Shown in pieces: positions 33,790 to 42,950 of a DNA stretch of 64,000 bases. Position 1 is the stretch's first letter. The number at the start of each line of letters is the position of its first letter. The notes beneath the pieces are model-generated. The model searched no databases and was not told the DNA's origin. It worked only from the letters and a program-made list of their open reading frames with translations. Both the position numbers and the translations under genes were made by a program. The stretch is from Clostridia bacterium (GTDB lineage: Bacteria > Bacillota > Clostridia > Christensenellales > Aristaeellaceae): assembly GCA_017429265.1 (NCBI GenBank), contig JAFRPG010000058.1:1-64000 (forward strand), written 5' to 3'.

Positions 33790-34698
33790 TTATGATTTCC
33801 CGATCAAAGTCTCATCCGGCGCGGTGCCGAAGTCCCCCCGCAGCTGCTGCAGGAAGCGCTCCGCGATGGGGGAGAAGGTCTGGTACTTCTTCCAGATCAG
33901 ATACAGCCGGGTCTCCAGACTCGGCCAGAGCGGACGGAACACCAGCCCGGAGGAGGGGGATGTGTCGATCAGACGATCGAAGGTCAGCAGGTATCCCAGC
34001 CCCTCCATCGCGAACATGGAGCCGTTGTAGGAGAGCCGGAAGGAGCCTTCCAGGCGCATCTCCCGCATCCGCTCGCCGCACCACCGGGGGATATCGCCGC
34101 GCCAGCTCTGCTCCGAGCAGAACAGCGGCAGGCCCGCGATGTCCTCCGCCGTGATGCGCTCCTTCGCGGCCAGCGGATCGTCCGCTCGGAAGACGAGACC
34201 CCACACGTCCGCGTCCGGGAAGGCGAGGAAGTCATACTTGACCGCATCGGGCTCCTCCGCCAGCACGGCAAAGTCCAGGAGGCCCTTGTCCAGCTTTTCC
34301 GTCACCTGCTCCGTGTCGCCGCTGGTGATGTGGTAGCGGAGATCGGGGTACCGCCGGCGGAACGCACGGATCTCCCGGGCGAGGGTCCTGATCCGGTAGG
34401 ACTCCGCAAGGCCGAAGAAAATGTCGCCGCCGCTGATGTCATCCAGCGAGACGAACTCGCGCTCAATCCGGTCCGCCATGCTGACCAGGTCCTCCGCACG
34501 GCTTCGCAGCAGACGTCCCTCGTCGGTCAGCCGGATGCTGAAGCTGTGCCGCGTGAAGAGCTTCTTTCCGAGCTCGTCCTCGAGGGCCTTCATGGCCTTG
34601 GACAGGGTGGGCTGGGTCACGTGAAGGATCTCCGCGGCGCGGGTCATGTTCTCCTCGCGCGCCACGGTGAGGAAATACCGAAGCGTTCTGATCTCCAT
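33790..34698 (-). CDS. LysR-family transcriptional regulator
   Basis: A 302-residue LysR regulator with [25 protein letters not shown] at residues 18-39 (described by its parts) and a substrate-binding C-terminal domain. The regulated genes are probably the divergent 34828 operon or the phosphoketolase gene 77 bp downstream, which is read in the same direction. ATG 34698 has AGGAGG upstream. Confidence 0.92.
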   Translation of the reverse strand: MEIRTLRYFLTVAREENMTRAAEILHVTQPTLSKAMKALEDELGKKLFTRHSFSIRLTDEGRLLRSRAEDLVSMADRIEREFVSLDDISGGDIFFGLAESYRIRTLAREIRAFRRRYPDLRYHITSGDTEQVTEKLDKGLLDFAVLAEEPDAVKYDFLAFPDADVWGLVFRADDPLAAKERITAEDIAGLPLFCSEQSWRGDIPRWCGERMREMRLEGSFRLSYNGSMFAMEGLGYLLTFDRLIDTSPSSGLVFRPLWPSLETRLYLIWKKYQTFSPIAERFLQQLRGDFGTAPDETLIGKS

Positions 34699-34739
34699 GG
34701 ATGCCTCCTGTTCACGCCTTGTGATATTCTTGAAATGCA

Positions 34740-34792
34740 TATCATGATATTCATTATAACCATTTGCACGGTTTTCCGCAAGCGGTTATAAT
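34740..34792 (+). promoter_or_regulatory. Divergent promoter with palindromes
   Basis: For the plus strand: TTGCAC (34764-34769), 17 bp, TATAAT (34787-34792). TTATAACC (34754-34761) and GGTTATAA (34784-34791) form a perfect inverted repeat over the promoter, and the 12-bp palindrome ATATCATGATAT lies at 34740-34751. These are plausible LysR sites. Confidence 0.65.
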
Positions 34793-34827
34793 GAACATGA
34801 CCCGAAAAGAGAAAGGGGACGGCGGAC

Positions 34828-35049
34828 ATGCCGGAGACAGAACGGCTGCTGCAGGCATTGAGGGATTCGGGCTGCGCGGAGGAGGCCGCCGCCGAGATCT
34901 GCTCCCTGTGCAGCGAGGGCCGTTACGAGGAGATGCTGCGCCGGATGAGAAAGCAGCGATGCGATCTGGTGGAGCGGATGCACGAGAGCCAGCAGCGGGT
35001 GGACCGGATGGACTGGCTGATCCACATGCAGGAAAAACAGATGCGGTAA
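34828..35049 (+). CDS. Small coiled-coil-like protein
   Basis: A 73-residue helical protein (ETERLLQALRDSGCAEEAAAEICSLC, then EMLRRMRKQRCDLVERMHESQQRVDRM, given in parts). Similar small proteins often precede aldo/keto reductases with Fe-S tails in anaerobes. Function unknown. It starts 14 bp before the next gene. Confidence 0.65.
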   Translation: MPETERLLQALRDSGCAEEAAAEICSLCSEGRYEEMLRRMRKQRCDLVERMHESQQRVDRMDWLIHMQEKQMR

Positions 35050-35062
35050 GGAGGACGGAAAC

Positions 35063-36196
35063 ATGATCTACAGGGACTTTCAGGGGATGAAGCTTTCCAA
35101 CCTGGGCTTCGGCGCGATGCGCCTGCCGGTGATCGGCGGCGACGACGGCCTGATCGACGAGGCCGCCGCCCTGCGCATGGTGGACACGGCCATGAAGAAC
35201 GGCATCAACTACTACGACACGGCCTGGGGCTACCACGACGAGCATTCCGAGCTCGTCATGGGCAGGGCGCTCGCCCGGTATCCGAGGGACAGCTTCTTTG
35301 TCGCCACCAAGTTCCCCGGCTACGACGCGGCCAACTGGGGCAAGGTGGAGGAGATCTTCGAGCGGCAGCTGGAGAAGCTGGGCGTGGACTATTTCGACTT
35401 CTATCTCTTCCACAACGTGTGCGAGATGAACATCGATGCCTACCTGGACGACGCAAAGTACGGCATCTACAGCTATCTGACGGAGCAGAAGCGCCGCGGC
35501 CGCATCCGCCACCTGGGCTTCTCCTGCCACGGGGACCTGCCCGTCCTGCAGCGCTTCCTCGACGCCTACGGGAAGGACATGGAGTTCTGCCAGCTGCAGC
35601 TGAACTACCTGGACTGGACCTTCCAGCACGGCAGGGAGAAGGTGGAGTTGCTCCGCCGGCTGGGTATCCCGGTGTGGGTCATGGAGCCTCTGCGCGGCGG
35701 CAAGCTCGCGAAGCTCCGGCCGCAGGATGAGGAGACGCTGAAGGCGCTCCGCCCGGATGAGGAGATCCCGGCCTGGGCCTTCCGCTTCCTGCAGAGCATC
35801 CCGGGCGTGACGGTGATTCTGTCCGGCATGTCGAACGAGGAGCAGCTGGAGAAGAACCTTGCCACCTTTGCGGAAGACAGGCCGCTGAATGATGCGGAAA
35901 TGTCGGCGCTGAAGGAGATCGCGGAGCGGATGCTCTCCCGCGGCACGGTGCCCTGCACAGCCTGCCATTACTGCGTCAGCCACTGCCCGATGGGCCTGGA
36001 TATCCCGCACCTGCTCTCCCTGTACAACGAACACGCCTACACCGGCGGCGGCTTCATCGCTCCGATGGCGCTGAGCGCCCTGCCGGAGGACAAGCGGCCC
36101 CAGGCCTGCCTGCAGTGCCGCAGCTGCGAACAGGTCTGCCCGCAGCAGATCAGGATCTCCGAGGTGCTGGCCGACTTCTCCGCAAAGCTCGGCTGA
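35063..36196 (+). CDS. Aldo/keto reductase with C-terminal 4Fe-4S domain
   Basis: A 377-residue aldo/keto reductase. Residues 1-280 are the TIM barrel with YYDTAWGYH (Tyr/Asp) and GRIRHLGFSCHG. The C-terminal third contains two [4Fe-4S] motifs, CTACHYCVSHCP and CLQCRSCEQVCP. Such fusions may use ferredoxin as well as NAD(P)H. The Lys of the AKR tetrad lies in FVATKFPG. It is in an operon with the small protein and an MFS gene. Confidence 0.92.
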   Translation: MIYRDFQGMKLSNLGFGAMRLPVIGGDDGLIDEAAALRMVDTAMKNGINYYDTAWGYHDEHSELVMGRALARYPRDSFFVATKFPGYDAANWGKVEEIFERQLEKLGVDYFDFYLFHNVCEMNIDAYLDDAKYGIYSYLTEQKRRGRIRHLGFSCHGDLPVLQRFLDAYGKDMEFCQLQLNYLDWTFQHGREKVELLRRLGIPVWVMEPLRGGKLAKLRPQDEETLKALRPDEEIPAWAFRFLQSIPGVTVILSGMSNEEQLEKNLATFAEDRPLNDAEMSALKEIAERMLSRGTVPCTACHYCVSHCPMGLDIPHLLSLYNEHAYTGGGFIAPMALSALPEDKRPQACLQCRSCEQVCPQQIRISEVLADFSAKLG

Positions 36197-36232
36197 GCGC
36201 CCCTGCCCGAGCGCCGCGAAAGGATGGACAAC

Positions 36233-37411
36233 GTGGAAACGAAAAAGCTGTGGAGCCGCAACTTCATCTGCATCAATCTGTGTGTACTCTTCGCGTCCTT
36301 CACCAATTTCGCCAACATCTACGTCCTGCCGGTGCACGTGCTCCGGATCGGCGGCAGCAATACGGATGTGGGCCTGATGGGCGCGGCCCTGACCGTCGTG
36401 GGTCTGGTGACGCGCCTCACCCTGTCCCCGCTGATCGACCGTTGGGGCCGCAAGCCCATGCTCCTGCTGGGCGGTTTTCTCTTCGCTCTCAATTCCCTGG
36501 GCTACCTCCTGCTGAAGGACCTGGTGTGGGGCGTCATCCTGATGCGCTGCTTCAGCGGTTTTTCCCAGGGCATCTTCTTTCCGGTGCCGCCGACCGTCGT
36601 TTCCGACATTTCCCCGAAGGAGAAACTGGTGGACGCCCTGGGATACTTCGGCATCGCCAGCTCCCTGCCCGCCATGTTCTCCTCTCCGCTGGGCCTGTTC
36701 CTGTATGAGCAGGTCAGTCCGGACGCTTTCTTTATCGTGACCCTGGCCATGGCGGCGGTGTCGGTCGTCTTCGCCTTCCTCTACAGGGACGAATACGTTC
36801 CGCAGAAGTCGAAGGAAAAGGCGGTCGGGCGGTTTGCCCTGGGGAATGTACTGGAGCTCTCCGTGCTGGTCCCCTGCCTGGTGTTCCTCCTGGCAATCTT
36901 CGGATTCAGCGTGGTGAACAACTTCGTGATCCCCTTTGGCGAGAGCCGGGCCATCGCCGGCATGAGCTGGTTCTTCACGGTGCACAACATCGCCATCATC
37001 GTCACCCGCCTGTTCGCGAACAAGCTGAAAAACGTACTGTCCTCCGTGAAGATCATCACGGGCGGCCTGGCGATCATCGGCGCGGGCACGATCCTGACCG
37101 CCTTCGCCGGCGGTACCTGGATGATGATGCTTGCCTCCGTGGTCATGGCGGTGGGCGGCACGCTGTACTCGCAGTATCTCCAGGCGGACATCCTGATGAT
37201 GGCGCCCGGGAACCGCCGGGGCGTCGCGAACTCCACGATGATGCTCTTCCAGGACGTGGGCGGCGGCATCGGTGCGGCTGTCTTCGGCGTCACGTCGGAG
37301 CGGTTCGGCTATCCCTTCAGCTTTGTGGCCGCGGGGATCGTGACCCTCTCCGCCATCCCGCCGGCCCTCCTTGCCGGACGGCGGCGGAACCGGAACTCCG
37401 TCAGCGCGTAA
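36233..37411 (+). CDS. MFS transporter
   Basis: A 392-residue major facilitator with about twelve membrane segments. Motif A is weak (DRWGRKPMLLLGG near residue 75). It probably exports a small molecule. The GTG at 36233 has AAAGG at correct distance, while the ATG at 36224 is directly after the site; both are possible. It ends the operon that began at 34828 and is followed by a terminator. Confidence 0.88.
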   Translation: METKKLWSRNFICINLCVLFASFTNFANIYVLPVHVLRIGGSNTDVGLMGAALTVVGLVTRLTLSPLIDRWGRKPMLLLGGFLFALNSLGYLLLKDLVWGVILMRCFSGFSQGIFFPVPPTVVSDISPKEKLVDALGYFGIASSLPAMFSSPLGLFLYEQVSPDAFFIVTLAMAAVSVVFAFLYRDEYVPQKSKEKAVGRFALGNVLELSVLVPCLVFLLAIFGFSVVNNFVIPFGESRAIAGMSWFFTVHNIAIIVTRLFANKLKNVLSSVKIITGGLAIIGAGTILTAFAGGTWMMMLASVVMAVGGTLYSQYLQADILMMAPGNRRGVANSTMMLFQDVGGGIGAAVFGVTSERFGYPFSFVAAGIVTLSAIPPALLAGRRRNRNSVSA

Positions 37412-37421
37412 ACCATCCGAC

Positions 37422-37484
37422 GCAAAAGCCCCGCCGCAGCGGAAGCGGACTTGCTCTGTCCGCACCGCGCGGCGGGGTTTTTGC
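37422..37484. terminator. Bidirectional terminator
   Basis: CCCCGCCGC (37429-37437) and GCGGCGGGG (37469-37477) with flanking GCAAAA and TTTTTGC make a strong two-way terminator between the MFS gene and the minus-strand 60-aa gene. Confidence 0.85.
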
Positions 37485-37492
37485 ACTGCCGG

Positions 37493-37675
37493 CTATGCGT
37501 CCTCCCGGAGCATGGCTTTGCGCTCCAGGCGCTTCGCATCCCGCCGGCGGTAGGTCTTGCCGCTGGGGACTACCCGGGTGGTCGGGACGACATCGCCCCA
37601 GGAGGCGCGCCTTTGGCTGTTGAATTCCTTCTGCCGGCGCTTGGTCTGTTTCCGGAGCGGGACCAGGGTCTTCAT
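37493..37675 (-). CDS. Small basic protein (60 aa)
   Basis: A 60-residue, very basic protein (MKTLVPLRKQTKRRQKEF and GKTYRRRDAKRLERKAML), likely nucleic-acid binding. No family recognised. ATG 37675 has AGGAGG upstream, and a promoter-like ATGACA-N17-TATGCT lies ahead of it on the minus strand. Confidence 0.6.
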   Translation of the reverse strand: MKTLVPLRKQTKRRQKEFNSQRRASWGDVVPTTRVVPSGKTYRRRDAKRLERKAMLREDA

Positions 37676-37749
37676 GGCAAGCACCTCCTCGCGGCTGATC
37701 CTCTGACTGTCCTGCGGGACAAGCATAGCACAAAACCGTGACGGTGTCA

Positions 37750-37800
37750 TTGAACCGGCGGTTCAAAAAGGACGGTTGACATATCACGATTCCGTGATAT
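37750..37800 (-). promoter_or_regulatory. Two palindromes upstream of the 60-aa gene
   Basis: TTGAACCG-G-CGGTTCAA (37750-37766) is a perfect 17-bp palindrome. ATATCACG (37781-37788) and CGTGATAT (37793-37800) form a second one with a four-base loop. Both lie just upstream of the promoter of the minus-strand 60-aa gene and look like operators. Confidence 0.6.
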
Positions 37801-37872
37801 CCGCCGAGGCGATGAAGCGCGAATACGGCTTACCGAAGTGAAGGCTGCATACAGCGCGGGAAGGCTCTGCGT

Positions 37873-38343
37873 TCAGGTCCGCCGCGCGCCGCCGCTCTCC
37901 GCCGCAGCCAGGGTGAACTCGATCTCATCCAGCCCGTCGGTGATCCTGTTCCTGCGCCCGGTCGGCGCGAACCCCATCCGGCGGTAGAGCCTTTCGGCTC
38001 CCGCGTTGTTCTCGAGGATCCAAAGCACGGGCGTCCCGCCGCACTGCGCCATGGCGTGACGCAGCAGCTCGGTCCCGAAGCCCTTGTTCTGCTCATCCGG
38101 AAGGACATAGAGATCCTCGATCAGGCTGCCGGTCACGGAGACGACCCCGACCGGCTTTTCCTTTACGAGCATATACAGCCTGCTTCCCTCGGCGAGCTTC
38201 TGCCCCAGATACGCCCGCTGCCGCTCCGGGGAATGCAGCGCCACGAAATCGGGCGTGCAGAACGCGCGGTGCGATTCCTTCCAGGCGGCGGAATGCACGG
38301 CCGCGGCCTGATCCAGGGTGGTTTTGTCTACGGTGATGATCAT
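37873..38343 (-). CDS. GNAT acetyltransferase
   Basis: A 156-residue GNAT protein. IEDLYVLPDEQNKGFGTELL is motif A and ENNAGAERLYRRMGF is motif B. Substrate unknown. It is 36 bp downstream of the GNAT-SGNH fusion gene and may be cotranscribed. Confidence 0.87.
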   Translation of the reverse strand: MIITVDKTTLDQAAAVHSAAWKESHRAFCTPDFVALHSPERQRAYLGQKLAEGSRLYMLVKEKPVGVVSVTGSLIEDLYVLPDEQNKGFGTELLRHAMAQCGGTPVLWILENNAGAERLYRRMGFAPTGRRNRITDGLDEIEFTLAAAESGGARRT

Positions 38344-38379
38344 GTCAGCCTCCGCAAAAGTTTCCGCCGATGCGCCGGA

Positions 38380-39888
38380 TCAGAATCCCAGCCTCCGGAT
38401 CGCCTCGACCAGGTTCCGGCCGTAGACTTCGCAGCCGAGGGCATTCGGGTGCAGGTTGTCGAGGAAGTATTCCGGCAGATGCGGCACGAGCGTGAAACCG
38501 TCCACCACGGTGACGTTGGGATAGCGTCCGGCGATCGCCCGGACGTTTTCGCAGAAGCGGGTCAGGGTCGGAAGACCGTCCGGCACGTCGCCGCGCCAGA
38601 GCGGGGTGACGCAGAGGATCGGGATCTCCGTGCCGTAGATGCCGGTCAGCGTCTCATAGTATTCCTCCACGTCACGCATGGTCTCGCAGCCGAATTGGTT
38701 GGTGCCCAGGGCCACGACGATCCTGTCGGGCGCGTACCCGTCCATCTTCATCAGGGACTTTTTGTCGTAGACATAGCCGCCGATGCCCTGGTTGAGGATA
38801 TCCCAGCCGAGCAGGCGGTTGGCCACGCTGACATAGGTCTGGCCGGAGCGGAGCGGCCCGTAGCCCTGGGTGATCGAATCCCCGAGCCAGAGGACCTTCT
38901 TCCCTTTCCGGGCGGGCGTGAAGGCGCCGTCGATCGCAAAGTCCCAGATCAGCACGGTGGCGTCCGCCGGAAGGTAGATCACCGCGTCCTTTTTCCCTTC
39001 CGGCAGCGCAAAGGTCAGACGGCCTTCCTTCGGCAGGTCTTTCACATAGCGGATCTCCGTGATCTGTCCGTTCACCGCCAGCTCGAAGGAATCCTGCGAG
39101 CCCTCCCAGATGAACCTGTACCGGAAGGAGACCGTCCGCGCGTCGGTGGTCATCTCCAGCGTCTTCGCGGTGGAGGCCATGCAGCGGTCATACCAGAAGT
39201 CGAAGGTGGAGCGGAAGTAGGCCATCTGGGCGTCCGAGTACTGGAAAGCCTGGAGCCAGCCGTCGGGAGTTTCCCTGAACGAGTATGCGCCGAAATAGAT
39301 CTGCCGAAGCTCCCGGTTTGTCAAGGTGTGTCCCTCCTTGCGGGGAGCCCGAAGCCGCTCCCACTCTTCTTTCGTGATCAGGCAGGTGTATTCGCCCGAG
39401 GTGACGCCGGTCCTGGGATAGGTGCGGGTCCCCGTGTCGCTGACGCATGTCATGCCGATGTGCTTCATCACGGCGAAGGACGCCGGGTTGAGGATGTCGC
39501 ACTGGGCGTAGACCTTGCCGATGCGCAGATGGGTGAACGCGAAATCCAGCAGCGCCCGCGCCGCCTCGGACGCGAAGCCCCGCCCCCTGTATGCCTTGTG
39601 GATGATCCAGCCCAGCGTGGCGTAGGAGCGGCCCGCGCTGTGGCTGAGATCGGCGTCGCACCCGCCGATGATCCGTCCGTCGAGCAGGATGACGAACGCG
39701 AAGTCCGTCTGGTCGGCGCTCTGCCACTCCGCGGCGCTCTGCCGGACAAAATCGACCGTCTCGTCAAAGGTCTCGTTCGGGAGCCAGTACATCATCGTGA
39801 TGCTCCGGTCTCCCGCGTATTCATGGATCCCGGCTTCATCCCCGGGCATCACCGGCCGCAGGGTGAGCCGTTCTGTCTTCAGTTCCAT
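38380..39888 (-). CDS. GNAT acetyltransferase fused to SGNH hydrolase
   Basis: A 502-residue fusion. Residues 1-175 are a RimJ/RimL-type GNAT (IIHKAYRGRGFASEAARALLD, KVYAQCDILNPASFAVMKHIGM). Residues 300-502 are an SGNH/GDSL hydrolase with the nucleophile in WLGDSITQGY, GTNQFGC and the Asp-His pair in DNLHPNALG. The middle (180-300) resembles the beta domain found before such esterases. An acetyl-adding and a possible deacetylating domain are therefore in one cytoplasmic protein. No signal peptide. Confidence 0.9.
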   Translation of the reverse strand: MELKTERLTLRPVMPGDEAGIHEYAGDRSITMMYWLPNETFDETVDFVRQSAAEWQSADQTDFAFVILLDGRIIGGCDADLSHSAGRSYATLGWIIHKAYRGRGFASEAARALLDFAFTHLRIGKVYAQCDILNPASFAVMKHIGMTCVSDTGTRTYPRTGVTSGEYTCLITKEEWERLRAPRKEGHTLTNRELRQIYFGAYSFRETPDGWLQAFQYSDAQMAYFRSTFDFWYDRCMASTAKTLEMTTDARTVSFRYRFIWEGSQDSFELAVNGQITEIRYVKDLPKEGRLTFALPEGKKDAVIYLPADATVLIWDFAIDGAFTPARKGKKVLWLGDSITQGYGPLRSGQTYVSVANRLLGWDILNQGIGGYVYDKKSLMKMDGYAPDRIVVALGTNQFGCETMRDVEEYYETLTGIYGTEIPILCVTPLWRGDVPDGLPTLTRFCENVRAIAGRYPNVTVVDGFTLVPHLPEYFLDNLHPNALGCEVYGRNLVEAIRRLGF

Positions 39889-39904
39889 TTCATCACCTTT
39901 CCGG

Positions 39905-40330
39905 TCACGGGATCATGGGCGGGACCCGTCCCATCCGCACGCGCTCATATACGGCCCGGATGTCCTCCTTCGCACCGCCGAACGCGGGCCAGCCGTCGAT
40001 GCCGTCGCCTGATTTCCGCGGAATGATGTGGATGTGGAAGTGCGGAACGGACTGGCCGGCGCTTTCGCCGCTCGCGTTGAGCAGGTTGACGCCCTCGTAG
40101 CCGCAGACCTCGGTCAAGTGCAGGGACACCTTCCGCACCGCATGCATGACGGCGGACAGGTCCTCCCCGTGACAGTCCAGGATGTTCGTGCAGTGTCGCT
40201 TCGGGATCACGAGGATGTGGCCGTCCACGTCCCCCGCAATGTCCATGAAGGCGAGGGCAGCCTCCGCCTCGTACACCTTCATGCACGGGATTTCCCCGGA
40301 CACGATTCCGCAGAAAACACAGTCGCTCAC
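39905..40330 (-). CDS. HIT family hydrolase
   Basis: A 141-residue HIT protein. CVFCGIVSGEIP at the start is the typical zinc-linked N-terminus and HFHIHIIP is the catalytic HxHxH motif. It hydrolyses nucleotide derivatives such as adenosine phosphoramidates. Start ATG 40330 has GGAGGGATC upstream. Confidence 0.93.
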   Translation of the reverse strand: MSDCVFCGIVSGEIPCMKVYEAEAALAFMDIAGDVDGHILVIPKRHCTNILDCHGEDLSAVMHAVRKVSLHLTEVCGYEGVNLLNASGESAGQSVPHFHIHIIPRKSGDGIDGWPAFGGAKEDIRAVYERVRMGRVPPMIP

Positions 40331-40345
40331 GGCCTGATCCCTCCT

Positions 40346-40768
40346 TCACAGGTCCTTTCGCAGGAAGATCTTGTCCAGCTTCGGATCCGCGCTCCGGCGG
40401 ATGAATTCCACGGTATACCCCAGCTTTTTGTAGAACTCCGGGGCCTGGAAGCCGAAGGTCGTCAGGGTGATGACGTCGTACCCTCTGCCCCGGAAGGCCT
40501 CCTCCACCGTGCGGACCAGGCGGCTCCCGATGCCGCTCCGCCGGTGACCCGCGGCGACGATCAGGTCCCCGATATGGACCTCGTTGTAGTAGGCCCGCCC
40601 GGTGATCACGCCGGCGATGCCCGCGCCGGGCACCTCCGCCGCGTAGCAGAAATCCTCATAGTTGAGCGCCACGCCGTGCTCCTCGCCGTAGCGGGAAAAT
40701 GCTTCGTGGATGAATTCGCCGATGTCCTCGCGCTCCTCGTCGATCCTCCGGATGACGATGCCGGTCAT
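40346..40768 (-). CDS. GNAT acetyltransferase
   Basis: A 140-residue GNAT. GDLIVAAGHRRSGIGSRLV is motif A, and APEFYKKLGYTVEF closes the fold. Start at ATG 40768 behind GAGG; a GTG at 40777 is an alternative. It is in the same direction as the HIT gene, 15 bp upstream. Confidence 0.85.
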   Translation of the reverse strand: MTGIVIRRIDEEREDIGEFIHEAFSRYGEEHGVALNYEDFCYAAEVPGAGIAGVITGRAYYNEVHIGDLIVAAGHRRSGIGSRLVRTVEEAFRGRGYDVITLTTFGFQAPEFYKKLGYTVEFIRRSADPKLDKIFLRKDL

Positions 40769-40812
40769 GATGTTCACCTCGGTTTCAGCGGTCGTTCACG
40801 CATTCCGGGCGG

Positions 40813-42798
40813 TTACCGGGTATATTTCTCAAACCATCCCATGATCTCCTCCAGACGGCGGAGGCGGTGCGCCGGCTTGCCGGTGCGGGAGAGCTCATGG
40901 TTTTCCCCGTGGAAGACGACCATCCGGGCCGGGACGCGCAGGTAGACCAGAGCGGTGTAGAGCTGGTAGCCCTCGGCGATCGGGCAGCGGTGATCCTCCT
41001 CGCTGTGGATGATGAGCGTCGGGGTTTTCGCGTTCCGCACATACTTCAGCGGGGAGACGTCCCACATCTCCGCGAAGCCCTTTTCGGAATACGGGTCCGC
41101 GCTGCAGACCTCAAAGTTGGAGATCGGCGGGATGTCGCTGATGCCGTACATCGATACCCAGTTGGCGATGCTGCGCTGCGTGGCGATGCAGCAGAAGCGG
41201 TCCGTGTGCCCGAGGATCCAGTTGCTCATGTAGCCGCCGTAGGAGCCGCCGGTGCAGCACAGCTTTGCCGTGTCGATGGCGGGATAGGTCTCCAGCACCT
41301 TGTCCGTGAAGGCCATGATCTGGCGGTAGTCGATGCTGCCCCACTGCAGATCCAGGTAGGCGAAGGCGCTGCCCCGCCCGTCGGATCCGTGGGGATTGCA
41401 GAAGAACACGATGTATCCCTTCGCCGCCCAGGCCTGCATCTCGTGGAAGAAGACCGGGCCGTAGGCGCACTTGGGCCCGCCGTGGATGTCCAGCACGGCG
41501 GGATACTTCTTCTGCGGATCAAAGTCCTCCGGCAGGAGCACCCAGCCGTCGATCTCCTCACCGTCCAGCGTGGCCGTCAGCGGCTGAGGCTGCGCCACGT
41601 AGACGTTCTTCAGCACCTCCGCGTTCCATCCGGTCAGGCGGCGGGGCCCGGTCTTCTCCGCGGCGTAGAGCTCGGGCAGCTTCATGTCGAGCATGCCGGC
41701 GAAGACGATCTTCCCGTCGTGCACGTCGTAATCGCTGATGATCCCGTCCGCCGCGGCCACGGTTTCGATCACGCCGTCCGGACCGATGCGCTTCAGCCTG
41801 CAGCCGTCCCTGTCCAGCGCGGGGAAGTAGAGGCAGCCGCCGTCCGCCTTGGTGAAGCGGGAGGCGCCGTACTCCACGTCGGTCAGCATCGCGTTGCCGA
41901 GGCTTTCGTCCGCGTCGCATAGGAGGTTCAGCGTCTTCGTGTCGGGATCGAAGGTGTAGAAGCGCGGGTTCTCGTTATCGCCGTAGCGCTTCCCGTCCGC
42001 GCCGATCACGACGAGGGTGTCCCCGATGCATCCGATGTCGTAGATGAGCAGGCGCGGCCCGAGCATCTGCTCGTTCCTGCCGGTCTCCATATTCAGGCGG
42101 TACAGACATTCCCGGTTGGGGCAGCGGTTCCGGAATGTCGCGCCGCTGTACCATACCTCCTGACCGCGGACGCAGAAGGAGCTCACGTCCGTATACCTTC
42201 CGGTCAGGCGGCGCAGCTTCTTCTCCCTGACCTGATAGAGGAACAGGGCGCTGCGTTTCCCCTGGATCAGACCGCGGCCGTTGAACACGAAGGGCGATTC
42301 CGTCAGCACCTCATAGTCCTTTTCCCCGTCGAGCTTCTCCAGCGCCTTCTTCCGCCTGTCGCCCTCCAGGAGATAAAAATCGGGATCATCCGTGCGGATC
42401 TCGCCGGTCATCAGCAGGTTCCCGTCCTCAAGCAGGCGGAAGGAGCCCGCATCGATGGGGAGCTCGTACGCCTTCTCCGCCTCGCCGCCGGTCAGGGGCA
42501 GGCGGTACAGCACGGTGGAGGGACCTTTTTCTTCACCGTCCTTCTCCTTCCTGCGGCTCCGCGGGTCCGTGGCGAACAGGATGTGCTCCTCATCTTCGAA
42601 GAAGAACTCGCCGATCCTCCCGTCGCTGACCATCGGCCGGTCGTCCTCTCCGGTGCGCAGGCGCAGCCGGCTGACATACTCCTTTTTTTCGCGGTCGATC
42701 TCCGTCAGCACATAGGCCAGTTTTCCGCCGTCCGGGGAAAAGGTCAGGGACGAAAGCATCCGGAAATCCATAAAGCTATCCAGTTTCATCTTGTTCAT
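40813..42798 (-). CDS. Prolyl oligopeptidase family S9 peptidase
   Basis: A 661-residue S9C-type peptidase (acylaminoacyl/dipeptidyl peptidase-like). The N-terminal beta-propeller covers residues 1-400. The catalytic domain has the nucleophile in TGGSYGGYMSNW, Asp in IIHSEEDHRCP and His in FHGENHELSRTG. It cleaves short peptides in the cytoplasm; no signal peptide. Confidence 0.95.
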   Translation of the reverse strand: MNKMKLDSFMDFRMLSSLTFSPDGGKLAYVLTEIDREKKEYVSRLRLRTGEDDRPMVSDGRIGEFFFEDEEHILFATDPRSRRKEKDGEEKGPSTVLYRLPLTGGEAEKAYELPIDAGSFRLLEDGNLLMTGEIRTDDPDFYLLEGDRRKKALEKLDGEKDYEVLTESPFVFNGRGLIQGKRSALFLYQVREKKLRRLTGRYTDVSSFCVRGQEVWYSGATFRNRCPNRECLYRLNMETGRNEQMLGPRLLIYDIGCIGDTLVVIGADGKRYGDNENPRFYTFDPDTKTLNLLCDADESLGNAMLTDVEYGASRFTKADGGCLYFPALDRDGCRLKRIGPDGVIETVAAADGIISDYDVHDGKIVFAGMLDMKLPELYAAEKTGPRRLTGWNAEVLKNVYVAQPQPLTATLDGEEIDGWVLLPEDFDPQKKYPAVLDIHGGPKCAYGPVFFHEMQAWAAKGYIVFFCNPHGSDGRGSAFAYLDLQWGSIDYRQIMAFTDKVLETYPAIDTAKLCCTGGSYGGYMSNWILGHTDRFCCIATQRSIANWVSMYGISDIPPISNFEVCSADPYSEKGFAEMWDVSPLKYVRNAKTPTLIIHSEEDHRCPIAEGYQLYTALVYLRVPARMVVFHGENHELSRTGKPAHRLRRLEEIMGWFEKYTR

Positions 42799-42905
42799 GG
42801 TGTTCTCCCTTCTTCTGCTGTCAGGCAGACATCCTTCGCTATTGTAGCACAGGAGCGCACGGAAAACCAGACGGAATCCGGACGCTCAGCCCGGCAAACA
42901 CGATC

Positions 42906-42931
42906 AAAAAAGCGCCGCCCGTTCGGACGGC
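42906..42931 (-). terminator. Terminator of pfp-type gene
   Basis: On the minus strand GCCGTCC and GGGCGGC pair over a short loop and are followed by six T. It lies 20 bp after the phosphofructokinase stop. Confidence 0.75.
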
Positions 42932-42950
42932 ACTGTTCCGGAGGCGTGAT

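Noticed and set aside
31379..34030. An 883-codon open frame opposite the phosphoketolase gene
   Set aside because: Shadow of a highly conserved gene; no motif, no site.
34754..37486. A 910-codon minus-strand frame opposite the aldo/keto reductase and MFS genes
   Set aside because: Composition typical of an antisense shadow, with long runs of Gln, His, Arg and Ala.
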